The translations under genes were made by a program, and so were the position numbers. A stretch of DNA of 60,000 bases from Takakia lepidozioides (lineage: Eukaryota > Streptophyta > Takakiopsida > Takakiales > Takakiaceae), in the NCBI GenBank assembly GCA_030704615.1, contig CM060731.1, forward strand, positions 95,276,756 through 95,336,755. The letters are read 5' to 3'. Below are positions 1 through 11,000 of this stretch, piece after piece. The notes under the pieces are model-generated. The model had not been told where the DNA came from. It did not search any database and worked only from the letters and a program-made list of their open reading frames with translations. Position 1 is the stretch's first letter. Each line of letters begins with the position of its first letter.

Positions 1-359
1 GTATCGAACGCACAGATATGTCTCCATCACACGGCAGATGTCCCCTCTGCACGGAAATGAAGCTCTATGCTCGTGAGGAGGGCAGTACACTGTAGCGCTC
101 GGGTTTTCCGCCATGGGAGATGTGCACACAAGACTGCCAGGATGGCGTGCGGGCAAGCTCCCTGGTAGAAGGGGGATGCACCGATGGGAAGGAATGTGGT
201 GCCGATTTGTCCGAGCGACGAAGCCTAATCCAAATCCAGGGAGCCAACTATCTCAAAAATCCACAGTCAGAGTGTTAATGAACATTGTCTCCGGAATGCG
301 GCCCCCGGTCTTTGCGCAATAACTGCCAACGGTATGTAGTCAGAAAGTGGGGGGCCGCC
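1..359. other. No recognisable gene
   Basis: Short reading frames on both strands show no recognisable domain and have no coding context. The stretch leads into the palindrome-rich repeats that begin near 360. Confidence 0.5.
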
Positions 360-1250
360 CGGATGATGTCAGCTGAAGGGGAGAACCCGGCACCGGGCCG
401 TCACATTACAACCCCCGGATGGAAATTCGGCACCGAATATCCAACAGGGGCCGCCCGGATGAAGTCGACTCGGGCGGAGAGGCCGGCACTTGTCTGACAG
501 AGAACATCCCCCGGATGGAAATTCAGCGCCGAATTTCCATCCGGGCCCCCCCAAAGGAAGTCGTGTCGGGGGGTCAGGCCGAAAAGTGGCCGACATAAAA
601 ACCTCCCCGGATGGAAAAACGGCGCCGAATTTACATCTGGGGCCGTTCGGATGCAGCCGGCTCGGGGGGAGAGGCCGGCACATGGCCGTCACATTACAAC
701 CCCCGGACGGGAATTCGGCACCGAATATCCAACAGGGGCCGCCCGGATGAAGTCGCCTCGGGCGGAGAGGCCGGCACCTGTCCGACAGAGAACATCCCCC
801 GGATGGAAATTCGGCGCCAAATATTCAACAGGGGCCGCCCGGATGAAGTTGACTCGGGCGGAGAGGCCGACACCTGTCCGACAGAGAACATCCCCCGGAT
901 GGAAATTCAGCGCCGAATTTCCATCCGGGCCCCCCTAAAGGAAGTCGTGTCGGGGGGTCAGGCCGAAAAGTGGCTGACATAAAAACCTCCCCGGATGGAA
1001 AAATGGCGCCGAATTTACATCCGGGGCTGTTCGGATGCAGTCGGCTCCGGGGGAGAGGCCGGCACCTGGCTGTCACAATACAACCCCCGGGCGGAAATTC
1101 GGCACCAAATATCCAACAAGGGGCGCCGGAATAAAGTCGACTCGGGCGGAGGGGATGGAAAACCGGCGCCGAATTTCCATTCGGCATTTAATCGCAATTG
1201 CGGCCAGATGGAATTTCGGCATCGAATTTCCATTTAGGAACTACGAGGGA
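360..1250. repeat. Compound tandem repeat with GGCGCC palindromes
   Basis: A composite unit recurs with its TCACATTACA word at 401 and 690 and a variant at 1073, giving periods of 289 and 383 bp. The longer period contains one extra submodule of about 94 bp (CGGATGGAAATTCGGCGCC, then GGGGCCGCCCGGATGAAGT, then GACAGAGAACATCCCCC). Submodules carry inverted arms GGATGGAAATTC and GAATTTCCATCC around GGCGCC or a one-base variant such as CAGCGCC. Long open frames here exist because the repeat is GC-rich and lacks stops; I do not treat them as genes. Confidence 0.85.
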
Positions 1251-1402
1251 TGGAAAAGAAGCAAGGAATTTCTCTCAACCAGTCGATAATACCCTGGAAA
1301 CTGTGTCTAAAACATAAGGTTTTGTCTTTTAAGACCAAAAAACCAGCGCCCACGCTCAGAATTACCTGCAGGATGGTCATTCGGCGCTTCGACTTACCTG
1401 GC

Positions 1403-2032
1403 GGATGGGAAATTCGGCTCCGAATTTCCATCCGGCCGCGCTCCGAGTTACCTGTTTGATGGAAATCCGGCGCCGGATTTCCATCCGGCCGCGCTCCGAA
1501 TTACCTGCAGGATGGAAATTCGGCGCCGTTTTTCCATCCGGCCGCGCTCCGAATTACCTTTGGGATGGAAATTCGGCGCCGGATTTCCATCCGGCTGCGC
1601 TCCGAATTACCTGCAGGATGGAAATTCGGCGCCGTTTTTCCATCCGGCCGCACTCCGAATTACCTCTGGGATGGAAATTTGGCGCCGGATTTCCATCCGG
1701 CCGCGCTCCAAATTACCTGCAGGATGGAAATTCGGCGCCATTTTTCCATCCGGCCGCGCTCCGAATTACCTGTAGGATGGAAATTCGGCGCCGGATTTCC
1801 ATCCGCACGCGCTCCGAATGGAATGCAGGATGGAAATTCGCCGCCGGATTTCCATCCGGCCGCGCTCCGAATTAGCTCTAGGATGGAATTTCGGCGCTGT
1901 TTTTCCATCCGGCCGCGCTCCGAATTAGCTCTGGGATGGAAATTCGGCGCCGGATTCATCCGGCCGCGCTTCGAATTACCTGCAGGATGGAAATGCGGCG
2001 CAGGATTTCCATCCGGCGTCTCCTGGATGAGA
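1403..2032. repeat. 53-bp tandem satellite with a hairpin in every unit
   Basis: GGATGG-type unit starts lie at 1403, 1457, 1510, 1563, 1616, 1669, 1722, 1775, 1828, 1881, 1934 and 1985, so the spacing is 53 bp almost throughout (one 54, one 51). Each unit has a palindromic half around GAAATTCGGCGCC and a linker containing CCGCGCTCCGAATTACCT. From 1457 to about 1800, units alternate between GCCGGATTTCC and GCC(G/A)TTTTTCC in the right arm. TTACCTGCAG precedes the T-rich units, which indicates a 106-bp dimer. Open frames through it are a by-product of low stop density. Confidence 0.93.
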
Positions 2033-3230
2033 ACGGGTCGGGCGGAGGGATGGCCTCGTTGCGTCATACTTCATCCGCTAGATGGAAATTCGGCGCCGAT
2101 TTTTTCCATCCAGCGGGCGATTGACGTAGTTGCGCATTAAATGTCCTCCGCCGTCGGTTTTGAACCGGGCTGGCGACACAAGGATTCCGCGCTTGCTTCC
2201 CGGATACGCCTTGGAAACCTGATGCTAAACTTGGATAAACTTCTATTCGAGGCATGTACGCACACATACTGTGAGATCTTTTTTCTTTTGCTGGGACTTA
2301 TGCCGCGTGGAGAAGGGCGTGGCTCTCCTGAGAGAAACCCCACATCCAGACCGCGGCGGAAGCTCAAGGCTTTGTACTACGGGTGACGTCCAACCTCTCG
2401 CATGGCCAAACTTAAGCTCCAGCAGGAAACTCCATTGTCTTGCTCACAGCCCGCGCCAACTGAAGCCGAGCACTCTCAGGTTCTGCCCCTTCCTCTTTCG
2501 GTTTTCTTCGTTTTTTTAGTTTGTTTTCACATCTTCCGCCTGGCAGCCCTGGAAGCGCATGGTTGCATCGCAAAAGCACGAATTGTTGAGAAGAATGATC
2601 AAGGTCAGAGTGGTTAGAAAGGAGCAAGGTCGTTGCTGCATTCAGATTGCTTGCCAGGACAGGGTGCACACCTCGCTGTAGATAACAGGTTGCATCTCGG
2701 AATTAAGGAAATCTATGCTGAGCTGAGAAGATTGTCTGAGCAGATGAAGTGCCTTCAAAACATTTCACCCTGTTTTCCCGTCTTATGGAATTCGTGTTCA
2801 TTTGTTCATCGTGTTTCATGTTGATTTCTGCAAGTTACTGGTTGAGTGAACCTTAGATAGTTTGCAATGCGTGTGCAAAGCCGGCAGCTCTGGAGAAGGC
2901 TGCTTGTGCATGTCATTCTTAGGCATTGGTTGGATTTGTTTTCATTGTTGTTCCAAGGCACTCCATACTTGGTTTTGTTTTGTTTTCATTGTTGTTCCAC
3001 GATTGTTGCGATGGTGGGTGCGCTGCTCGTGGCGGATGGTGGTTTTCATTCCGATGTTGGTTCTCACGATTTTTGGGAATGATAGAGTGACGACGAGCCC
3101 GGCACGCTGGTGGTATCATCGACAGCTCCAACTCATCGCATGTTTGGATCGCCCAACTTGGGGCGGGAGGGCAAACTAAAACCTTTTGTTGGTGGACGGG
3201 AGGACCTGCAGCGAGAGTACGACAGAATAG
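2033..3230. other. Spacer without a recognisable gene
   Basis: A last isolated palindrome of the GGCGCC type lies at about 2078-2117. A short duplication of TTTTCATTGTTGTTCCA occurs near 2940-3000. I see no coding domain. The end of this stretch (3226-3230, AATAG) is the left flank of the LTR retrotransposon that begins at 3231. Confidence 0.5.
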
Positions 3231-4204
3231 TGTCGCGCGGCTTTTACTCACCCATCCCTTCGCTATCCGAGGCGGAAACTCCAAGATAGAAGAGTTGGAA
3301 ATCTCTAAGTACTCAGCCCGCGCAGAACAATCAGTCATGACCTACAGCTAGTGTATCATGGGGGTGTTTCCTATTTGTTTCCTTTTCCGCATTCATCTTA
3401 GCTACCTTATCATTGATAATTAAGTATCAGTTTGCTTCATCAATTTATCGGTTTCCTTAACTCCTCCATTCAATCCACAGCTTCACTCAGATCTCTCTAC
3501 ACAGTGTGATTGTATCGTATAAGTATCAGATTATGATTTATCAGGTATCAGGCCGAAGCCATTATGTCTCTAATCTGCTCTACAATATCACTCTAGCTTT
3601 GCATATGACAAACATCTACTAATCCTCTTTTCTCCTTCATCGTGCTCTCCGATCTCCGCTCCCGCCTGTCTCCGAAGTCCTCCCCCAATAATGATCCCCT
3701 TCCTATTCCCCGTTCTTCCCTTTATCCTCCTATCCGCGGTTCTAACCGTTTCCCTCTCTAACCGTCGTATGTGAACTAACATGTTCCCTTCACTGGTGTT
3801 GTTCCCCACAGTCGTTCCCTGTCCTACTCTTCGTTCCCTATTATCGTGACAGCTGTGTCAAGCGGTGACTGGCTGTGTTTGGCTGTGTCGGGCTGTGACT
3901 GGCTGTGTGGCTGTGCCGGGCTGTGACTGGCTGTGTGGGCTGTGTCTGCTGTGACGACTGTGACGGGCTGTGTGGGCTGTGTGGGCTGTGACGACTGTGA
4001 CGGCTGTGTGGGCTGTGACGACTGTGACGGGCTGTGTTGGCTGTGTGGGCTGTGACTGCTGTGTCGGCTGTGTGGGCTATGTAACCCCCCTCTACAGTGC
4101 GCTGCTGTCACCCCTAAGGTTCCTGTTTGTCTCAGTCTGTGCAAAAATTAAGGGTACCCTACAGATCCCGTATAAGTGTCTAAGTCCCCTACAGTCCTCT
4201 AACA
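3231..4204 (-). repeat. 3' LTR of the Tat-like element (974 bp)
   Basis: It is nearly identical to 15536-16479 apart from indels, has TG...CA ends and lies next to a polypurine tract. A GGCTGTG-rich array at about 3850-4080 is longer here than in the other LTR. An ATG at 3338 (minus) reads out of the LTR into flanking DNA for 139 codons; this is the same ATG that opens the upstream ORF in the other LTR. Confidence 0.93.
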
Positions 4205-4222
4205 TTACCCCTTCCCCCCTCA
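4205..4222 (-). promoter_or_regulatory. Polypurine tract
   Basis: Immediately inside the 3' LTR the minus strand reads GAGGGGGGAAGGGGTAA. This is the expected plus-strand DNA priming site, and it fixes the minus orientation of the element. The preceding ORF stops only about 20 bases upstream of it. Confidence 0.9.
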
Positions 4223-4242
4223 AAAAGCCGTGTCCTCACGGT

Positions 4243-6450
4243 TTACTGTTTCCGAGTAGCAACCCTTTGTGAGTGAGCACCTTGTTGACGTTGAGAGTTT
4301 CGTGGTGGGCTGTGTGTACGAGCCCGAGGTCTGTCTCTGGTTGATGGAGATGGTTGATCACTACCTGGATAAGTGAGGCCTTCTGGAGGTTGATATCGAG
4401 GTAATCTTTCCGGCATAGGAGATCCCCTTTGTTTCTTCTCTTCCATCTGAATTGCATAGTCTTCTCCCATGTCAAAAGAATTTTGTGAAGAAACAGTTGT
4501 ATCAGAATCCTCATCGCCTCTCAGGTGTTTTAATTTTCGAACTTTTTGTGGAATCATCTGGGGCATACAATGCTGTCCTACCATGTCTGGAAGTTTGCAT
4601 TTTACAACCTGGTGTAACCGTTGAACAGCAAAATTGGTGTAGACACTGAGCTCCTTGTCTGTCCAGATGAGTGGGGTACCAATTACTGGTGCCGCGTGCA
4701 AGTATTTCCATGCGATATGTCCCTTATAGAAAATGTCATCAAGTCCGAATTTCTGTGTTGACAAATTGTTGCAGGCTGCTTGAAACCATGAACGAATTTG
4801 AGAATCCTTTTGTATCATAACTTTTGGGTCATATAGGTACATATGAGGTGGCACCGAAGGTAATACCCAATGATCTCCACTGGAGTAACTTTGAAAGCGT
4901 GCTTGCATCTTTTGTTGCTCTATGTGGTAACGTATCAGGAAACAAGCAGCGTAGTATAGCCCGCACCCCATGACAATACTTGCTATCTCCTTGGTCTTGG
5001 TATAAATGAGTCCATGTACAACCTGGAAAGCAACCAATTCCCTCAACATGGTACCTGCCTCGTGCCAGTATTGTGCAAAGTGATGATCTTCAATATGTCG
5101 ATTGTTTGGAAGAACTTTAGTCCTGGTTGCCACTGGCAGCCAAATACGCATGATTTGGTAGTAATGTGCGAATGACTGCGGAGGACTAAATTCTTTCCAA
5201 GCCAAATCCAACATGATGGGAATTTGGTTGAAGGGCATAATCATAGCCCTACTGTACTCCCTGGCAGCTGGAGTTTTAGGTGGGTTAAAAGCTGCATTGC
5301 CCCATACCTCCGGCTGTGGTGGCTGTGGTGTGGTTGTAGTAACCACAGGTTCAGCTACTGGTACACTGACCTGTTGTGGTGGTGGTGGTACTGGTTCCTG
5401 TACCATTGGCATCTCCTGCACCTCCTGTGAAGACTGAAAAGCCAGAGTTCTGGCTTGCAAATAAGAAGCCATTAGCTGTTCCTGAGGGATATAGACTCTT
5501 TGGTCGATGTTTGAAGTGAGGTCTTCCACTTGAGTCTGGAGTCCGTCTACATCCTCTTGTAACTCTGCTATCCTACTATAGACATTGTCTATAGTAGTTG
5601 TGGCAATGTTCTGCACCTGCAGTCTGAGCTCATTCATCTCGCTTTGGGTGAGCTTCCGTGGGCTTTTGCCCTCTACTGGCCCTTGTGCTAACCAGACCTG
5701 CATAAGGCTGTTATCCACCAAGCTGCTTGTGGTTCCCCTGAGAGTTTGCTCCTCTCTTAGCTTATACAATTCCAACTGCTGTTGTAAAGCCTTCATGCGC
5801 TTCGCCTGTGGCTCAACCAATTGCGCATAGGCAGCAAGTAGATTATTGGCTTCTTTCGAAGCCTTGTTACTGACCGCGATTTCATTTCTATTGGCCACGA
5901 TGGTTTGTTGCAACTCCACGATGTATTTCTCATTCTCAGCTTCCATCTGCCTGTATTGCTTGAAAGTATCTTCATTGCGACAGATTGTATTCTTCATATC
6001 GACAATGAGCTTCATGTGCTCCACATTCTCTTCTTCTGCCTTCGTACATTTTTCCGCTTGACTGTTTATTTCTTTTGTTGATTGGTCAAGCATAGTTGTA
6101 AATGTAGCGCATTGTATCGTCATCCTGTTATGCACTGTCTGCAACTCCGTATGTAGTGCATTCAGTTCTTGCAACTTGCTTTCATGCTGCACCTGCATTT
6201 GGTATAGCTGTTGCTTATGTGCTTCGTGCAACTGGTCTTGCGCGAGGCCTGCCTCAATCAATTGTTGCTTGGCCAATTGCAAAGCCATTTCTGTATTGGC
6301 CAAGTCCTGCTTCATCTTGAGAGTGACCTCTTCATCGACCTTGTTTGAACACTCAGTGGCAAGTCGAGCCTCAAACTCCTTCCTGAGTTCTTCTTTCAAG
6401 GCTGTCAATTGGGTAATTGGAACATGGGTTTTGACATAAGTCCCCAACAA
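4243..6450 (-). CDS. Extra 3' ORF of the Tat-like element (735 aa), coiled-coil plus unknown domain
   Basis: This uninterrupted 735-codon frame lies between the pol-derived frame and the polypurine tract, in sense with the element. Residues about 15-320 are rich in Glu, Gln, Lys and Leu with long heptad-like stretches, so a coiled coil is likely. A Pro/Gln/Val linker follows (about 345-390, including PPPPQQ). Residues about 390-630 form a globular-looking region with many Trp, Tyr and His residues that I do not recognise. The tail is basic, Ser/Pro/Arg-rich. The ATG at 6450 lies 14 bases beyond the stop of the preceding frame and in another frame, so it may be expressed separately. Extra ORFs between integrase and 3' LTR are known in Tat/Ogre elements, usually without known function. 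The intact length suggests recent selection or a young insertion. Confidence 0.8.
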   Translation of the reverse strand: MLGTYVKTHVPITQLTALKEELRKEFEARLATECSNKVDEEVTLKMKQDLANTEMALQLAKQQLIEAGLAQDQLHEAHKQQLYQMQVQHESKLQELNALHTELQTVHNRMTIQCATFTTMLDQSTKEINSQAEKCTKAEEENVEHMKLIVDMKNTICRNEDTFKQYRQMEAENEKYIVELQQTIVANRNEIAVSNKASKEANNLLAAYAQLVEPQAKRMKALQQQLELYKLREEQTLRGTTSSLVDNSLMQVWLAQGPVEGKSPRKLTQSEMNELRLQVQNIATTTIDNVYSRIAELQEDVDGLQTQVEDLTSNIDQRVYIPQEQLMASYLQARTLAFQSSQEVQEMPMVQEPVPPPPQQVSVPVAEPVVTTTTPQPPQPEVWGNAAFNPPKTPAAREYSRAMIMPFNQIPIMLDLAWKEFSPPQSFAHYYQIMRIWLPVATRTKVLPNNRHIEDHHFAQYWHEAGTMLRELVAFQVVHGLIYTKTKEIASIVMGCGLYYAACFLIRYHIEQQKMQARFQSYSSGDHWVLPSVPPHMYLYDPKVMIQKDSQIRSWFQAACNNLSTQKFGLDDIFYKGHIAWKYLHAAPVIGTPLIWTDKELSVYTNFAVQRLHQVVKCKLPDMVGQHCMPQMIPQKVRKLKHLRGDEDSDTTVSSQNSFDMGEDYAIQMEEKKQRGSPMPERLPRYQPPEGLTYPGSDQPSPSTRDRPRARTHSPPRNSQRQQGAHSQRVATRKQ

Positions 6451-6464
6451 ATTAAGTGTCCTGC

Positions 6465-8009
6465 CTATGGAATCATCAGCATTGCCTGTTGAGGGTCATC
6501 ATGGTGAGGTTGCTGCTGTTCCTCCCGATCTTCAACAGTATGATGTCTCACTAACCATTCAGACCATTGTCCCACCGGATTTTCTTCCTGAACTACTTCA
6601 TTTATGACCGGTGCTACAGTGTCATGGCCTTCCGCCTGTGGTACCTCCGACACAGGTGTGTGCATTATATGTACCTCAGGATTTCTCTTGGGCAACTGTT
6701 GCACCTCTGGGATTTCTGTCTGCTTGACCAGACCAGAATATTCATAGAGAAGGTCCCCTTTCTCTATTTCCGCCACTATCTGTTCTGTAGTTGGAATATC
6801 TATCCCTTCACTTTCCAAATCTATTATTTCGGGTTGAGCTGCATGGATAACTTGTGACCTTGTGACAAGTCGTTCAAGTGGCTGTGTTGGTTGTGATGCA
6901 GAAGTAACTTCTTCCTCCCTCTCTGAAGGTCCTGCTTCCAGTAATAACATTCTTTTGTGCTGCTGTGCCCCTCCCTGGTCATGAGCTTGGGAAACATTAT
7001 CATGCGGAATCCGTGAAGCCAGTGGATCCGCCACTACAGTCTTTCCCCTTCTCTGCCTCTTAGTCTCGGGTTGTGCTGCTAGTCCACCCTCACTGTGTGA
7101 AGAGCCTTGCTCTTCCATTGCAGTTGTTTCTGGCTCAAACACTCCCATTTCCTTCCTTTCTTGTGCATTAAGTATGCCAGAACTAAGGATTATTTGAGCA
7201 ATGATTGGGCCAGACACTATGATAGGAGATTTTGCGGTAGTACCTTGTAATCTTTTCATCTCCTCTACCAGTGCGTTGTACATTATGTCCGCCCATGGTA
7301 CCTCTTGTCCCTTCAAGCCTTTGAGGATTTCCTCTGTGAAGGATCTGCTCAAATATTGTTGGTTCTGTTTCAGGGCAATCAGAACGTTCAATACTTGGCC
7401 TATGTCTTTTAACCCTGGGTACACAGCTTTGGTACAAGCATAACCCTGAGTTTTAAAGAAACTCCCTTCTTGGAATAAATCCCCTATTTGCAGTCTTTCT
7501 CTGTGTTCCTCCACATACACATGACCTTCTGGCAATCGAAACAATTGCTGGAGGTATAGGGGAGTAATCATTAATTCAACTCCCTTCACCGTTGTTGTTC
7601 CTGTCTTTGGCTCAAAGTTCTGCAAAAATTGTAACATGTACTGTCTATGGTGTAGTGTCCAATCCATGCTTTGCAATCCTTCCAATCTCAGCTCCTTCAG
7701 TATCTTTATCGCCTGTGGGGTAGCCATCGTTTGTTTCTGCAGAATTGTGGTGCTCTTCACCCTGATTTCCTCCATTCCTCTCACTCTCTTCATCTTAGAC
7801 TCACAGAACTGCTTTGGCTGTAACAACTGCAGGAATGCCTGTAGTGCACAAAGCAGAAACGTATGGTTGCCGCAGAAAGCTATGGGTAATCTCTTGTAAG
7901 CCTGCGGGGCTTGCAAGCATTGTTCAAGAGAAAAGCTCTGCTCTTTCGTTTCGTGTCTCTGCCATTGCGTAAATAATATTGCGAGCGTATAGTCTGTTAG
8001 TTCCTCCAT
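6465..8009 (-). other. Extra ORF fused downstream of integrase (about 514 aa)
   Basis: From the Met at 8009 (MEELTDYTLAILFTQW) the same frame continues for 514 codons. The first 260 residues are hydrophobic and helical-looking, with no motif known to me. The rest is acidic, rich in Glu, Gln and Pro, and contains a basic KRQRRGK patch that could be a nuclear localisation signal. It may be translated as a pol extension or from its own message. It is not a chromodomain, dUTPase or envelope-like protein as far as I can see: no membrane segment or signal peptide is evident. Confidence 0.6.
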
Positions 8010-11000
8010 AGTTTCCAAGTTATAGCATTTATGGCCTGTCCTGTCGAGACGCCCGTTACTCAGAACGACGCCGCCTCTTGCGCTTAATTTCCCTCCATTT
8101 TCTTGATCATTTCTCTGGTTTTCTATTGGCTGTATCCGCTGTGACTGGATTTTAACTTTTATCTTCTTTAGTGGACTTTCCCTGTTGGATAGTCCACTAG
8201 GATCACACATGCGACATGAATTCAGTTTTTCTGTACTTGCCGTTCGTTCTGTTTCCCTTTTTCCGTATTCATTAATGGGCCCGCCTTTCATCCCTTTTGA
8301 CGGCCGTTCTTGTCCTCTTTCTTTTTGACACCTGTCCTTGCACTTCATTCTCTGCTGTGTGTCGCACCCTGACCTCCACGTGTCTATTTTTAAATTAATT
8401 TCCGTTTCTTCTTCCTTCAGCCATTTTCCTGAAGTTTTTATGTGTCCACTTGTCACTGATTCTATGGATCGTGTAACTTTAGTAGGCTGTGTTGAGCTGT
8501 GACAGGCTGTGTCATACTGTGTTACGCTGTGATAGGCTGTGTTGCCCTGTGGTAAGCTGTGATAGGCTGTGACACGCTGCGGTAGGTTGTGATAGGCTGT
8601 GTCACGTCGTGACGGGCTGTGATAGGCTGTGTCACGCCGTGATGGGCTGTGATAGGCTGTGACGCCGTGATGGGCTGTGATAGGCTGTGTTGCGCTTGCT
8701 GGGCTGTGATAGGCTGTGTCACGCCGTGTTGGGCTGTGATAGGCTGTATCACGCCGTGATGGGCTGTGATAGGCTGTGTCACGTTTGTTTTGCCCACCCC
8801 GGTCATATATACTGGGCCTAGCGACAAGTGTTCCATACTCTGTTCGTAACACTGGTGCAGCCCGTGACTGCTCTTGCGGTTCAACATGCAAATCATGCTG
8901 CAGGGGTTTGTCATGGATACCACTGTACCCCTTCAACTTATTTGCATTGACTCTTCCCAGCATTTCTTTGTTAATGGTTTGTAACATGGCTGTGTTGTTA
9001 TCATACATCTTTTGTATGACATAAGGTCCTTTCCATGGTGATTTAAGCTTAGAAGCTTGAATCTTTCCTTTCTTCTGCAACCATAGAACCAAATCCCCCG
9101 TCTTAAAAGTCTTTAATTTGCCTTCATCAAACTGTTCCTTTCGCTTCATCTGAATTCTGGTCATATTATCCGCTGCATCAGCACGTACTTCTTCCACATG
9201 GTATAATTCATGTTTCCTGACCTTGATGGAGTCTTGCAATTCCATTCTTTTTCCCCACTCCGTTCTCATGGTAGGTAACAGGAATTCCACTGGAAGTAAG
9301 GCTTCCATACCATAAACTAATTGGAATGGTGTATACTTTGTGGTGACTTTATACGAAGTCCTGTATGACCATAAAGCTGTCAGCAGCTTTGTATCCCAAT
9401 CCGTTCTGTTTGCATTGACTATCTTAGCCAAGATAGTACATAGTATTTTGTTGGTAGCCTCTGCCTGTCCATTACCCTGTGGGTAATATGTTGTACTCTT
9501 TCTATGCACAATCATAAACTCTTTAGTCAATAACTCAATGGTCTCATTCATGAAGTGACTTCCTTGATCACTGATAAATTCTAAGGGACATCCAAATCGT
9601 GTAAGTATGTTCTCGTACAGGAACCTTGCTGTGGACTTGGCTGTGTTGTCCCTCAAAGCTTTAGCTTCCACCCACTTTGTAGTATAATCAGTGGCTGTAA
9701 TTATGTACCTGTTTTGTGTATTCTTGGATGGTGGATTAATTGGTCCAACAAAGTCTAGTCCCCATTTCTGAAATGGTTCCGTAGGCATTGTAGGATGCAA
9801 GGCCATTCTTCCAGATCTCTGCAAAGGTCCTAGCCTCTGACATTCATCACACTTCTGACAATACTCATGTACATCTTTGAACAAAGTAGGCCACCAGTAT
9901 CCTGCGAGTAGTATCTTTCTACTGGTAGTCTCTTCTCCAAAATGACCTCCAGCCACTCCTTTATGAACTTCCTCCAAGACTTTATTTACTTCATGGTGGT
10001 ACAAGCATCGTTTTAGTACTCCATCAGGTCCTAACTTATACATTCTGCTTCCTACCATAGTATAAGGTAAAGCTCTGATAGCAATTCTCTTCCTCTGCTC
10101 CTTACCATAACTAGGTGGGCACTGACCATGAGCAAGGTAGTATCTGATTGGCCACTGCCAATCTAACCATTCATCTGCACTTCCTTGCACCTCCATTACA
10201 AATAAACTCGCATCAGGTAACTGATCGTCCACTCCTGTGGCGGCCTCTCCTGTTGTTAGTCGTGACAAATGATCTGCCACAAGATGCAAACGGCCAGGCT
10301 TGTAAATAACCTCGAACTCAAACTCATGCAAGATTATTAACCACCTCGCTATCCTTCCACTTATCAAAGGTTTGTTCACCAGATATATCAGAGCCTGGTG
10401 ATCCACATAAAACATAAACTTTCTTCCCAATAGGTAATGCCTGAATTTCTTCACTGCATAGATCATTGCCAATGCTTCTCTTTCCGTTGTGCTATAGTTC
10501 CTCTCAGCACTGTTCATCAACCGGCTAGCATAGTACACAGGTGAATCTATATTCCCTGTAACATTCTGGGCTAACACCGCTCCCAACGCTTCTCCTGATG
10601 CATCGCAGTGAACATGAAATACTACATGCCAGTGAGGGTTAATCAGCACAGGTGTAGTTGTTACTGACAGTGTAAGTTCCTCAAACGCCTGTTGACATTC
10701 AGCTGTCCATGCAAACACTGCATCTTTCTTCAGAAGCTTGCTCAATGGTGCTGCTATTTGTGCATACCTTTTGACAAATCTTCTGTAATAACTGGTTTGC
10801 CCAAGGAATCTCCTTAAACTCTTAACATTCACTGGTGGTGGAGAGGCTTTAATGGACTCTGTCTTCCTGGGATCCACAAGGAGTCCCTTCTTACACACAA
10901 TGTGTCCCAGAAGCACCCCTGAGTTCACACAGAAAGTACACTTCTCTGGGTTCAAGCCCAGACCTCTCATCCTGCATCTGGCCAGGCATAACTCCAATTT

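Noticed and set aside
1405-2140. Long open frames (up to 191 codons) through the 53-bp satellite
   Set aside because: The encoded sequence is only the satellite translated, several frames on both strands are open at once, and no start or domain context exists.
2919-3338. 139-codon minus-strand ORF at the left edge of the Tat-like element
   Set aside because: It is the LTR-internal ATG reading out into flanking DNA; the flanking half has no coding features.
3845-4085. GGCTGTG array as a telomere-like repeat
   Set aside because: The unit is not a known telomere repeat, is irregular, and lies inside both LTRs of one element.
6465-8009. Envelope-like gene in the Tat-like element
   Set aside because: No signal peptide, membrane anchor or cleavage site is visible in either extra ORF.
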